From positions 73,725,501-73,789,500 of the forward strand of contig NC_092339.1 in NCBI RefSeq assembly GCF_046630445.1: 64,000 nt of DNA. Direction: 5' to 3'. Shown here piece by piece: positions 13,204-24,528 of this stretch (position 1 is its first letter; each line of letters begins with the position of its first letter). The notes beneath the pieces were generated by a model. The model was not told where the DNA came from. It saw only the letters and a list, made by a program, of their open reading frames with translations, and did no database searches. This DNA comes from Rutidosis leptorrhynchoides (taxonomy: Eukaryota > Streptophyta > Magnoliopsida > Asterales > Asteraceae). Made by a program: the position numbers and the translations under genes.

Positions 13204-14436
13204 TCAGTCTGGATAGGGGTTCCAGTTCATCTCGTCAGGTGGGTTCCATTGTTGGTTATAGGTGTTCTGATAGGCTTGGTTATAGTCATACCGGTTAAAG
13301 GGTGGTCGGATGTCGGGGTTGTGTGGCGGAAAATGAGCAGGTCGAGTAGGCACGTAATTATTTGGTACCTGATATGATAGCTGTCTCATGATTTGGTGCT
13401 GATGAACTAACCAGCTATCGTGTTGGCGTCGCCTATAATCCTCGTATACTTGCTCAGAGTTCCACTGCTCGTACATACTATGTCTGGCCGCGTTCATCAT
13501 TGCTTCCTCATCTATACGAACGTGGACGTCAAGAATAGCATCTCGAAAGACATCCCTAATGTCTTCCGCTTCCTCCATTTCCTCGTCTGAGCCTCTCTAT
13601 ACCTGAGGATGATTACCTTCATAGGACAATGCCTGGTTGCGTCTACTCTTCAATACCTTAGCACCCACATAAACCCGCAATCCTATGGTCTCATCCTGTT
13701 CTCTACAAATCTGTAATGGACCCCCTTGGTTCCTATCAACACCTAAATACTCTCCAATGAGAGTAACAAAAATACCTCCTCCTATTAAACTCCCGTCCTG
13801 CATTCCTTCTACCATTTTAGATAAATAAAAACCAACACGGTAAGGGATATTAACAAAGCTTCTCGGGTCTCGAATACACTTTAGGTAAAATAAATCATGT
13901 AAGGTCATTTTCTACTTATTGTGACCTCTCTGTGTAATCGAATTAGCTAAAAATCTATGAATTACACGAAGCTCGGCTTTGTTAATATGTAAGTAGGAGT
14001 GTTTTCCTCCCAGTGTAAAAACATTATAGTTTGACATACGCCTCCAAATGGCGTTCGCGTCAAAGTTCCTATCTACCCTTTCACCACGATAAATCAAACT
14101 CATACAATCGGGTAGTAGCAATTCACTAGGAGTATAAATCTGTAATGCCCTGGCCATGTCCATCATGGACATTCTGTACATCCTACCGCCAAGGATAAAT
14201 CTAAGAAAACTTCTATCATCTAACCTATCTACATCTACATTTAACGCTATAGTACTCATCAGCTCAACACACCATTCCTTATATACAGGTCTACGAATGG
14301 TGAAAAGACGTTCCCAATCTGTAAAAGAAGAACTGCCATACCTTTGAATCAAATATTGTCTAACACAGTCAGCTAGATGGACCGTTTCCAAAGGATTCCA
14401 ATCAATTACTCTCAGCACCTCTACCTCTTTTGTTAC
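13204..14436 (-). pseudogene. aORF2 of B2 (env-position accessory protein), cut by A
   Basis: Minus-strand reading in one frame: from the A insertion point, VTKEVEVLRVIDWNPLE, through LIQRYGSSSFTDWERLF and SFLRFILGGRMYRMSM, to a Pro/Gln/Tyr/Asn-rich tail ending NWNPYPD. In-frame TAG stops occur at about 13909 and 13594, where B1 has GAG. The N-terminal part was lost when A inserted and the right side was deleted. The ORF lies after integrase and before the 3' LTR, where Athila elements carry an env-like ORF. I see no signal peptide or membrane segment, so an envelope role is not supported. It may relate to the Athila ORF1-type or plant transposon-associated proteins; function unknown. Confidence 0.7.
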
Positions 14437-17400
14437 TGTGACGACCCGGAAATTTTCGACCAAATTTAAACTTTATCTTTACATAATTCCGACACGATAA
14501 GCAAGTTAAATTCAAACTTATGTGATTTTAAAATAAATGGTGTTCCAAAAATGAGTAATATAAATTTTAGACTTATTAAAAATAAATTTAGAAACTATTT
14601 GTTGAATTTTAAAACTTTTTATATTTTACTTAGGGCTGGGAGTGAATAATTAATATAATTTTTATTCAATAGTTAATGACTGAATTTTATACCATAATGG
14701 CCAAAATAAATAAAGCTATTTAATCTAAAAATTTGGGATCTTTCGGTGTACTTTTTAATTCGCTCTTGAGTAACAACGGAGTACGAAATATTACCCATCA
14801 AAATTGTCGGTAATATAAACCAAATCTATACTGTTTGGCACTGTTTAAATCTTGAAATTTATGAAAATATTGTTTGTCTGTTTCTTCATACTAGCCACCA
14901 AGACATTAGATATTTACTTAATTAATATATATATGGAATACGTACGGGATTTGAAGGAAAAAAAATACCCACTTTCATAATTAGCACCTAATAATTTGTT
15001 ATAGTCTTTTGTCTGATTATCAACTCAACATCATTTATCTATTTCTCTTATTTATATATATCCACTTATATATACATAATACAAATATATGATAAGAATA
15101 TATCACACCATCACCGGTTATCACCCTCACCATCGAACCCTTCCATCACCCTCAACCTTCCAACATCATTCCACCGAGAATCGTAACCACCAACTACCAC
15201 AACCACCACCAACCCTCGTTATATTTTTGTTGTTGTTGTTTTCGCTGTGGTGTTGGCCGAAGAGATCCACCACCTCCAACGTTTACCACCATGAACAACC
15301 ACCACCTCCACCACTTCAACAATTATACGAGACCGCCAACACATGTATTAATTACTGCACCGTTTCATCTTTTTCTTTCTTTATGCTCGGTCCAAACCAC
15401 AAAAACAAACAAGCTACTATTTTGCTTATGATTCTATTCTTCGATCACAAAACCCTCACTCACAACTAAACCTACTTAATGCTTTCTGTTTTGAACGACC
15501 CAAAACCACCAACATGATCGTGTTTCTGTTTCACAGCCCAAGCCAATACTTTGTTAAAATTTTCGCTTCTGTTTATGCTGCAAAACCTCGCTAAATTATG
15601 ACTGTAACTTTCAGTTTCTGTTTCAGTCCCTCTTAAAACAAGAATATCGAAACCCATTTAAGAGATGATGAATAGTGATTACTTGATAACCTGTTAATTC
15701 CTTTTCGAATATCATGATGAGAGGATAACGGGATGGTGATGATTGAGAAACGAAGGATAATGATGAAGTGATGATGGACAGTGAAAGTTACGAGATGAAT
15801 GATGATACAGTGAGAAGAAACGAAGTTTTTTTTCTTTTATTTATTTAATTTTTTTTCTTTTGACCTCTGCTATTCGTGAAATCCCTGGACACCAAAAACC
15901 TAATTATATGTTGGGCTGGGATCCATTCTCTGTTGGGCCGAGGTCCATTGTGGGAATTGGGTTGACTGGGCCGAAAAGAAAGAAAGAAGGGTTAAATATA
16001 TTAGGGTACGATATATTTCCAAAAGTAACTAATGGCTCGACGGATAGGGGTGTTTGCGTAAATTGAGAGGTCTCAAGTTCGAACCTAGGTGGTGACAGTT
16101 TTTTTGATTTTTAAGCTTTTCCTTTTAAAGGTATTTTATGTATTATTATTATTATTATTATTATTATTGTTATTATTAATATTATTAATATTATTATTAT
16201 TACTAATATATGTATTATTTTTATTATCATGATTAGGTCTATTATTGTTATTATTATTATTATCATTAGGAAAATAATAAAAAGTTATTAATAACTTCAT
16301 TAATATTAGCATTAGTATTATTTGATAAACATTAGTATTACTAATTTATTTAGAATTAATATTAACATTATTAAAATTATTAATGAAAATTATTATTTTC
16401 ATTATTATTAAACTTTTCATATTTATTAAAATCTGTTATTATTATCATTATTACTAATATTGAGTATTATTATTATTATTATTATTATCATTTTTACCAT
16501 TACTAATATTATTTTAGTATTGTTATAATTATTATTTTTTTACAAACAAATGATATATATATATATATAAATATATAATATTTAATACATATAACATAAC
16601 AAAATTAATATTTTTGTATATAAATGAATATATGAAACATATACATATTATTAACATAAAAACGATATAACTAATAAATAAATGTACATTTGTTCGAATA
16701 CAGCTAGGTATATTAATATATATACTTGATATAGGTTCGTGAATCCAAGGCCAACCCCTGCATTGTTCAATATCGATATATGTATTTTTACTACAAAATA
16801 CATTAGGTGAGTTTCATTTGCTTCCTTTTAAATTGCTTTTGCAATATATATTTTTGGGCTGAGAATACATGCGCTACTTTTATAAATGCTTTACGAAATA
16901 GACACAAGTACTTAAAATACATTCTACGTTGAGTTGTACCACTGGCATATTTCCCTGTAGCTTGGTAACTACTATTTACATGGGTATTATAAATGCGAAT
17001 CCTGTTGATAGATCTATCGGGCCTGACAACCCCAACCGGGCTGGACGACCAGTATTTAATGGTTGCACAGTACTTCGTTTCGGTGACTACACTTGGTACG
17101 GTGTAGTGAGATTTCATAATAAAGGGAATATGCGACGTTGATTAAATGTTAAGTATGGTTACCAAGTGCTCAACCACTTAGAATATCTTTATTAAAATAT
17201 TTATGATTATGAAATCTTGTGGTCTATTAACATATTGAAATGATTGTTATGATAAACCTATGAACTCACCAACCTTTTTGGTTGACACTTTTAAGCATGT
17301 TTATTCTCAGGTATGAAAGAAGTCTTCCGCTGTGCATTTGCTCATATTACTTGGAGTCATTCCTGCATATTTAGGACAGTACCTCGCAATGGGACCAAAT

Positions 17401-17441
17401 GTTGATGACTTCGTCCAGGGGGATTAGGACGGGTCGTTACA
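14437..17441 (+). repeat. Left LTR of A
   Basis: Starts TGTGACGACCCGGAAATTTT and ends GACGGGTCGTTACA, with matching inverted tips. It is followed at once by a primer site. It matches 21537-24528 almost throughout. Within it lie: AT-rich TATA-like sequence near 15050-15090; a Pro/His-rich 126-codon plus frame (15089-15469) open in both LTRs but without a recognisable domain; a tRNA-like module (16029-16112); ATT microsatellites; and a 3' third shared with the S and A' LTR families (gagaatacatgcg, then tctattaacata and ttattctcaggt blocks). Confidence 0.93.
16029..16112 (+). promoter_or_regulatory. tRNA-like (Pol III A/B-box-like) module in A left LTR
   Basis: ATGGCTCGACGGATAGGGG resembles the D-arm/A-box region of a tRNA. 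AGTTCGAACCT (16076-16086) is a near-perfect B box, about 45 bases on, followed by GACAG and a run of seven T. No complete cloverleaf with paired acceptor stem is evident, so this is not a tRNA gene. The same module is in the other A LTR (23126-23200), and a divergent one lies at the matching place in the A'' LTR (63225-63300). It may be a captured tRNA or SINE head, or an internal Pol III promoter. Confidence 0.45.
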
Positions 17442-17443
17442 GG

Positions 17444-17456
17444 TGGTATCAGAGCG
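17444..17456 (+). other. Primer-binding site of A (initiator tRNA-Met type)
   Basis: TGGTATCAGAGCG lies two bases after the LTR end. TGGTATCAGAGC complements the 3' end of plant initiator tRNA-Met, the primer of many copia and chromovirus elements. It marks where minus-strand DNA synthesis would begin. Confidence 0.9.
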
Positions 17457-17846
17457 TTGGTCCTAGCGAACCAGGTCTTGCATTAGTTTGTCTAACTGAT
17501 AGTTGTTAGGATGCATTAGCGAGTCTGGACTTCGACCTTAGCCACATATTATAAGTATTGTTTATCATTCCTAGTGGAAAATTACCTGCTTATCATTCCT
17601 AAGTCTAGACACAACTTCCTGCACTTATTTGATAGATAGAGTACAGATAAATTCATATCTTAGCGTATCTGCTAATTCATATCTTAGCGTATCTGTTACT
17701 GTAGACTTTATCTGACCCGATTCCTTAAATTCCTTCGTAATCTACGGGATCTTCTATACTATGTATAGGTATTCTATATAATTAGAATATCATCCGATAT
17801 CTGAAAATCATTTCATATCGAAAAATTCTTTATTCAATCGTCTGCA

Positions 17847-18338
17847 ATGGAACTCACCACTAGTTCAAGTCCCTCGGATTCCGATATGGAGTCCCACTCC
17901 AGCTCCAGAAGCAGCGTCACCAGAATGAATCAATCAATCAGTCCTCCCCGATTCATCTGATGGGTTCGTAATATACTAAATCACTGGAGACAAGAAGAAG
18001 GTGATCCCTTCCACCCACCACAATCACCACTTTGCGAAGAACCTGAAGCACTTACCAACGAACCAGTTCGAAACACTATTTTCTCTCTCATTTCCAGAGT
18101 ATCTCGCCATGACTATATCACAAATCAGATTCTAAACCTTATTCATTCGCTTATTCCAACCGACAATTATCCCAAAATAATAGAGGAAGTCAACGAACTT
18201 CGCGCTCGAGTAATCAATTTGAAGAATATGGTGCAAAACTTACCAGCTTCACCAACATCACCGGCACCAACAGTACCACCAACAACCCAAGTTTCAACAT
18301 CACATGCCTCAACATCTCATTCTGTACCTCGAGCATAA
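17847..18338 (+). pseudogene. Unknown 163-codon ORF of A, stop at codon 38
   Basis: This is the only long protein-like frame in the expected gag position of A. It starts with ATG about 390 bases after the primer site: an acidic Ser-rich N terminus (MELTTSSSPSDSDMES), then PPRFI, a TGA stop at codon 38, then WVRNILNHWRQEEGDPF, a helical stretch with EEVNELRARVINLKNMVQ (possible short coiled coil), and a Pro/Thr/Ser-rich tail ending SVPRA. No gag, zinc-knuckle or protease motif is seen. The second internal copy (from 24897) has the same TGA, so the stop predates the duplication. It could be a short family-specific protein or a decayed gag N terminus. Confidence 0.5.
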
Positions 18339-20726
18339 TCGTCGTTCTACGTATCGTTCTATCTACTTTATCTTCGTTCTACATATCGTTCTACATCGCT
18401 TATCTCCCCTCAACATGGCGATTATGTAATTTCTAAAGTTCTAGAGATTATGTAATCTAGTATTAACAATAAAATCAAATGAGATTAATATTATATTAAC
18501 TCATTAAATCCATGATTACATCTGAAGAGAATATATATGTAAGTATATTTTCATAAAGATTGTAATTAAAAATTCTTTCGTACAAACTGTTAATGGTGAA
18601 AATATTTTAACGGGTAGGTAATACCCTAGAAATATTTAGATTTCACATTAATAAGTTACAATGTATATTCTTCGAATCTGATTCAACAGTCATTTACTAT
18701 CCTATTTACATCCACCGATACACGTATCCGTTCACCACAGAATAACCACATTTATCCAATTTCATATTTGGATTTTGATTTCTCATAATCCAACAAGTGG
18801 CATAATGAAGAAAACATTGGACAAAATAAAATTTGTTAGAAACAAACAAATTAACTATGAGAAATTTTGTTAAGAATTCACGTTAACTGTTCCAGCTAAC
18901 TGTTCCTAGCTAACTGATTACATTTTATTTATCGCAATTTAATTATCGCAATTTACATTCTCGCAACTTTATTTATCGTTATTTAATTTCTGTTATTTAT
19001 TTTACGCACTTTAAATATCGGGACACGTATACAAGGTTTTGACATATCATATCGACGCATCTATATATATTATTTGGAATCACCATAGACACTCTATATG
19101 CAGTAATGATCGAGTTCTCTATACAGGGTTGAGGTTGATTCTCAAATAATATATATACTTTGAGTTGTGATCGAGTCTGAGACATGTACACGGGTCACGA
19201 TACGTATTAATTAATTCAAATATTATATATTAAACTATATATGAATTATTGGACTGTCAACTTTGGACTATCGACTGTGGACTAATAATATTGGACAATT
19301 AAAATGAATTAAAATATTGATTACAACATATGAAACTAAATATTTCTTCAAGTTTGCCACTTGATTTCATTTTAAACTTCATTTGTATCTTGGTGATTAC
19401 AATCTGCGTTCAAACCTTTCATAATTCTTGAAAACACCTCAATCGAGAGAATGAACCAACCGCACTTCATCTACGAGAGAAAAGATTGATGCATATAGTT
19501 ATGCACCTGAAAAACTCTCGGAAACTGAGTAAACGTTTAACACGTAGCTATGCTAATTTCTTTGGTGTTATTATTACTGAAAATAACTTTGCAACTCCTG
19601 TTCGAGATAGCCAGTTTTGTCAAGGCTCCAGCAAGTCAACTTTGACTTTTCGTTCAAAACAACCTTATTATAACTTTGATATATATGCGTGCTCTCTTAT
19701 TGTTACCGGAGAATCTTTTATATTCCACCATATTACCATTAGCGTTTAATCACCTAAAAACACAATTCTCTTGAAACCACCTCGGATTGATAACCGACGA
19801 TTCAGATATGGCTGCATTAAATGCAGAGGAAACAGAAAAATGGTAGATGGTCTAAACGGCCAAGAGTTTGATGATAAAGAATGGAGTGTTGGGAACGCTC
19901 GATAGAAAATTTAGTACTGAAAAATGGATTGAGCTAACCATGAAGGAGACTAAGGACAAATCAAGAACCAAACCCTATATTTAAAGAATCCAAGTAATTC
20001 TGAATCCGATGAAATCTTTAGAGAATATCTTGCTCCGAGGTCATGTTAAAATCTTGCGGAAATTTTTTTTTTTCTTCATCAACCTTCGAACTTAGAAATT
20101 TCAAAATATCATCATAAATATCTTCGATATTTCTGAGGATATTTTCATAAATATTTTTGTCCGAAATTACCTACCTCTTCGTGTTTTCATTATTCCATTA
20201 TATTGGAAACTTCTGTAAAATCTAAATATAAATTATGAATGTATTGTGGAGAAGTGTTGGGAACTGAAGCATGAGTTAGTATAATATAATGACGCTCGGC
20301 CAACGTGATTATATTGCAGTAAGTCATGCTGAGTTTCTAATGAAGCGTGATGATAGTTCACAGTAGATCATACCATCATCATGTGCCATGTTACATAACT
20401 CTTTCATTCTAATTAACCTCTGAACATATCAAGAAAATATATTCTTGATAGTTCTATTCTCAATAATTCTGGTAATTTGACAAATCAAATCGTGCTATTA
20501 CGTTCTTTCTTGATTATAATATTAAATTCATTTGAAACTCCATACTTACAAATTCTGGACCATTACTCGTTTTACTAGAGATCGAGAGGAGATTAAAAAG
20601 ACAAAGAGCTCCGAAAACATAAGGGAAGATATAAAACTCGACAACAACACTGAAATTACATAATTAAAAATTAAAACATCACGACAATTAAAAATAAAAA
20701 GATTACAATCAAACTACTCGTCGTAG
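18339..20726. other. A internal noncoding region
   Basis: No gene seen. The block around 18995-19210 (cgtatacaaggttttgacat, atagacactctatatgcagt, acagggttgaggttgattc) closely matches parts of the S LTRs at 1715-1910 and 57720-57930, so this module is shared between families. Around 19450-20000 there are fragments that look like decayed coding sequence on the plus strand (for example GVLGTLDRKFSTEKWIELTM at about 19890-19950), broken by many stops. AACGGGTAGGTA occurs at 18600 as well as just before the second LTR. Confidence 0.6.
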
Positions 20727-21170
20727 TCATTCGTCATCTGCGAAGTAGCGTTCACCAGTCATTTCACCATCTGTGAGGTACTCTGGAGACATCGGTATTT
20801 CTCTTGCTGCTTCAGCTGATTCATCGAGGTAACGATAACCCAACGTCTCTTCATCTTCAAGAACCACATACAGAGAAATGCGTTTACCGCGATCTTCAAT
20901 GGTATCTTTTATAAAGTATCATTGATCATCGGTACACAGAAAACTTGCCCTACAATCTACATCATAATCGTCTTTATAAAAGAACACAGATGTGAATTCA
21001 CACGAAACTTTTTCCTTCAGAAAGGATAGCAAGTCTTGTAAATCAACATCACGAATGTCGATATCTTCAAACGAAATACTGTCGCCCCACTTGTATTCCT
21101 TCATTTGATTACGAAAATCACGTCCGTAATGAACATCGAATGAAACAATCATTGGGGGAAGTGTTAGCAT
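20727..21170 (-). pseudogene. Antisense accessory gene in A, PB1-like domain protein, one stop
   Basis: Minus-strand frame of 147 codons, opposite to the element's own transcript. It starts with ATG (21170) and reads MLTLPPMIVSFDVHYGRDF, then SFEDIDIRDVDLQDLLSFLK, then SVFFYKDDYDVDCRASFL and TDDQ. A TGA follows (20919-20921), then an open stretch with TIEDRGKRISLYVVLEDEE and a C-terminal tail ending GERYFADDE. The pattern of a HYG start, acidic D-D-D-L helix and aromatic strands resembles the PB1-like N-terminal domain found in plant MULE transposase-type proteins; this is family resemblance only. Size is small for such proteins, which normally continue into other domains. It has its own promoter (21267-21363). 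Apart from the single stop it looks recently functional. Confidence 0.6.
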
Positions 21171-21266
21171 TTTGCAGTTTGGGAGTGTTTGATTTTGATT
21201 TTGAGAGAGGTGGAAATATAAAAGAAATATATGTTTGAGTGTATAAAATGAGGTATATGGTTGGTG

Positions 21267-21363
21267 TTTATATAATGTAAAAAAAAATAGCCGTTGGGAT
21301 AGCCGTTGGGATTTTTTTTAGTTTAATTTTACTAACGGCTAAAAAATTGAGCCGTTGGGACCT
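21267..21363 (-). promoter_or_regulatory. Antisense promoter: TATA box and MSA-like cluster
   Basis: On the minus strand, TATATAAA (21267-21274) lies about 97 bases before the antisense ATG, followed by a CT/CA-rich leader typical of plant 5' UTRs. Just upstream are four MYB-core sites. Two are perfect CCCAACGGCTA (21288-21298 and 21300-21310). One is ACTAACGGCTA on the plus strand (about 21331-21341), one base off. One is CCCAACGGCTC (about 21349-21359). YCYAACGGYYA is the known M-phase-specific activator (MSA) element bound by three-repeat MYB proteins and linked to G2/M expression. Cell-cycle-dependent antisense transcription is inferred. Confidence 0.65.
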
Positions 21364-21504
21364 TTCTTATGATAGCTTCATTCGTACTCTTTGAATAATC
21401 GAATAGTTTTATCCATATTACTAAGTGATGATAAAACTCAATTTATCAACTCATATTAATCATGAAAACATTTTTATGGTTAACCATGACGACCTCACCC
21501 AAAT

Positions 21505-21536
21505 TTCGGGACGAAATTTCTTTAACGGGTAGGTAC
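21505..21536 (+). other. Polypurine-type end of A internal region
   Basis: TTTCGGGACGAAATTTC followed by TTTAACGGGTAGGTAC directly precedes the second LTR. This is the usual place of the plus-strand primer and resembles the ends of plant chromovirus-type elements. The purine stretch is weak (AACGGGTAGG), so its efficiency is uncertain. Confidence 0.55.
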
Positions 21537-24528
21537 TGTGACGACCCGGAAATTTTTGACCAAATTTAAACTTTATCTTTACATAATTCCGACACGATAA
21601 GCAAGTTAAATTCAAACTTATGTGATTTTAAAATAAATGGTGTTCCAAAAATGAGTAATATAAATTTTAGACTTATTAAAAATAAATTTAGAAACTATTT
21701 GTTGAATTTTAAAACTTTTTATATTTTACTTAGGACTGGGAGTGAATAATTAATGTAATTTTTATTCAATAGTTAGTGACTGAATTTTATACCATAATGG
21801 CCAAAATAAATAAAGCTATTTAATCTAAAAATTTGGGATCTTTCGGTGTACTTTTTAATTCGCTCTTGAGTAACAACGGAGTACGAAATATTACCCATCA
21901 AAATTGTCGGTAATATAAACCAAATCTATACTGTTTGTCACTGTTTAAATCTTGAAATTTATGAAAATATTGTTTGTCTGTTTCTTCATACTAGCCACCA
22001 AGACATTAGATATTTACTTAATTAATATATATATGGATTACGTACGGGATTTGAAGAAAAAAAAATACCCACTTTCACAATTAGCACCTAATAATTTGTT
22101 ATAGTCTTTTGTCTGATTATCAACTCAACATCATTTATCTATTTCTCTTATTTATATATATCCACTTATATATACATAATACAAATATATGATAAGAATA
22201 TATCACACCATCACCGGTTATCACCCTCACCATCGAACCCTTCCATCACCCTCAACCTTCCAACATCATTCCACTGAGAATCGTAACCACCAACTACCAC
22301 AACCACCACCAACCCTCATTATATTTTTTTTGCTGTTGTTTTCGTTGTGGTGTTGGCCGAAGAGATCCACCACCTCCAACGTTTACCACCATGAACAACC
22401 ACCACCTCCACCACTTCAACAATTATACGAGACCGCCAACACATGTATTAATTACTGCACCGTTTCATCTTTTTCTTTCTTTATGCTCGGTCCAAACCAC
22501 AAAAACAAACAAGCTACTATTTTGCTTATGATTCTATTCTTCGATCACAAAACCCTCACTCACAACTAAACCCACTTAATGCTTTCTGTTTTGAACGACC
22601 CAAAACCACCAACATGATCGTGTTTCTGTTTCACAGCCCAAGCCAATACTTTGTTAAAATATTCGCTTCTATTTATGCTGCAAAACCTCGCTAAATTATG
22701 ACTGTAACTTTCAGTTTCTGTTTCAGTCCCTCTTAAAACAAGAATATCGAAACCCATTTAAGAGATGATGAATAGTGATTACTTTATAACCTGTTAATTC
22801 CTGTTCGAATATCATGATGAGAGGATAACGGGTTGGTGATGATTGAGAAATGAAGGATAATGATGAAGTGATGATGGACAGTGAAAGTTACAAGATGAAT
22901 GATGATACAGTGAGAAGAAACGAAGTTTTTTTTTTTTTAATTTTTTTTTTCTTTTGAGCTCTGCTATTCGTGAAATCCCTGGACACCAAAAACCTAATTA
23001 TATGTTGGGCTGGGATCCGTTCTCTGTTGGGCCGAGGTCCATTGTGGGAATTGGGTTGATTGGGCTGAAAAGAAAGAAAGAAGGGTTAAATATATTAGGC
23101 TACGATATATTTCCAAAAGTAACTAATGGCTCGACGGATAGGGGTGTTTGCGTAAATCGAGAGGTCTCAAGTTCGAACCTAGGTGGTGACAGTTTTCTTG
23201 ATTTTTAAGCTTTTCCTTTTAAAGGTATTTTATGTATTATTATTATTATTGTTATTATTATTAATATTATTAATATTATTATTATTACTAATATATGTAT
23301 TATTTTTATTATCATGATTAGGTCTATTATTGTTATTATTATTATTATCATTAGGAAAATAATAAAAAGTTATTAATAACTTCATTAATATTAGCATTAG
23401 TATTATTTGATAAACATTAGTATTACTAATTTATTTAGAATTAATATTAACATTATTATCATTATTAATGAAAATTATTATTTTCATTATTATTAAACTT
23501 TTCATATTTATTAAAATCTGTTATTATTATTATCATTATTACTAATATTGAGTAGTATTATTATTATTATTATCATTTTTACCATTACTAATATTATTTT
23601 AGTATTATTATAATTATTATTTTTTTTACAAACAAATGATATATATATATATATAAATATATAATATTTAATACATATAACATAACAAAATTAATATTTT
23701 TGTATATAAAATGAATATATGAAACATATACATATTATTAACATAAAAATGATATAACTAATAAATAAATGTACATTTGTTCGAATACAGCTAGGTATAT
23801 TAATATATATACTTGATATAGGTTCGTGAATCCGAGGCCAACCCCTGCATTGTTCAATATCGATATATGTATTTTTACTACAAAATACATTAGGTGAGTT
23901 TCATTTGCTTCCTTTTTAATTGCTTTTGCAATATATATTTTTGAGCTGAGAATACATGCGCTACTTTTATAAATGCTTTACGAAATAGACACAAGTACTT
24001 AAAATACATTCTACGTTGAGTTGTACCACTGGCATATTTCCCTGTACCTTGGTAACTACTATTTACATGGGTATTGTAAACGCGAATCCTGTTGATAGAT
24101 CTATCGGGCCTGACAACCCCAACCGGGCTGGACGACCAGTATTCAACGGTTGCACAGTACTTCGTTTCGGTGACTACACTTGGTACGGTGTAGTGAGATT
24201 TCATAATAAAGGGAATATGCGACGTTGATTAAATGTTAAGTATGGTTACCAAGTGCTCAACCACTTAGAATATCTTTATTAAAATATTTATGATTATGAA
24301 ATCTTGTGGTCTATTAACATATTGAAATGATTGTTATGATAAACCTATGAACTCACCAATCTTTTTGGTTGACACTTTTAAGCATGTTTATTCTCAGGTA
24401 TGAAAGAAGTCTTCCGCTGTGCATTTGCTCATATTACTTGGAGTCATTCCTGCATATTTAGGACAGTACCTCGCAATGGGACCAAATGTTGATGACTTCG
24501 TCCAGGGGGATTAGGACGGGTCGTTACA
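21537..24528 (+). repeat. Second LTR of A
   Basis: Starts TGTGACGACCCGGAAATTTT and ends GTCGTTACA, like 14437-17441, with shorter oligo-T and ATT tracts. It is followed by another primer site instead of flanking DNA, so it served as the shared LTR of a tandem pair or is the product of unequal recombination. It holds the same tRNA-like module (23126-23200). Confidence 0.93.
23126..23200 (+). promoter_or_regulatory. tRNA-like module in A second LTR
   Basis: Same A-box-like ATGGCTCGACGGATAGGGG and B-box-like AGTTCGAACCT as in the left LTR, unchanged across the box regions, with GACAGTTTTCTTG after it; the T-run is interrupted by a C here. Confidence 0.45.

Noticed and set aside
13204..14436. 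Retroviral-type envelope gene
   Set aside because: Right position, but no signal peptide, membrane anchor or cysteine pattern.
15089..15657. Pro/His-rich 126-codon frame and a facing 61-codon frame, open in both A LTRs (also 22189-22757)
   Set aside because: The two LTRs are only slightly diverged, so open frames are expected to survive; composition is from CCA/CAC repeats and no domain is visible. A captured gene piece is possible but unsupported.
16029..16112. Functional tRNA gene
   Set aside because: A/B-box-like sequences but no acceptor stem pairing or anticodon arm that I can draw; recorded as a tRNA-like module only.
19486..19749. 87-codon plus-strand frame in A internal region
   Set aside because: Neighbouring frames look like older decayed coding sequence and this frame has no recognisable motif; treated as chance.
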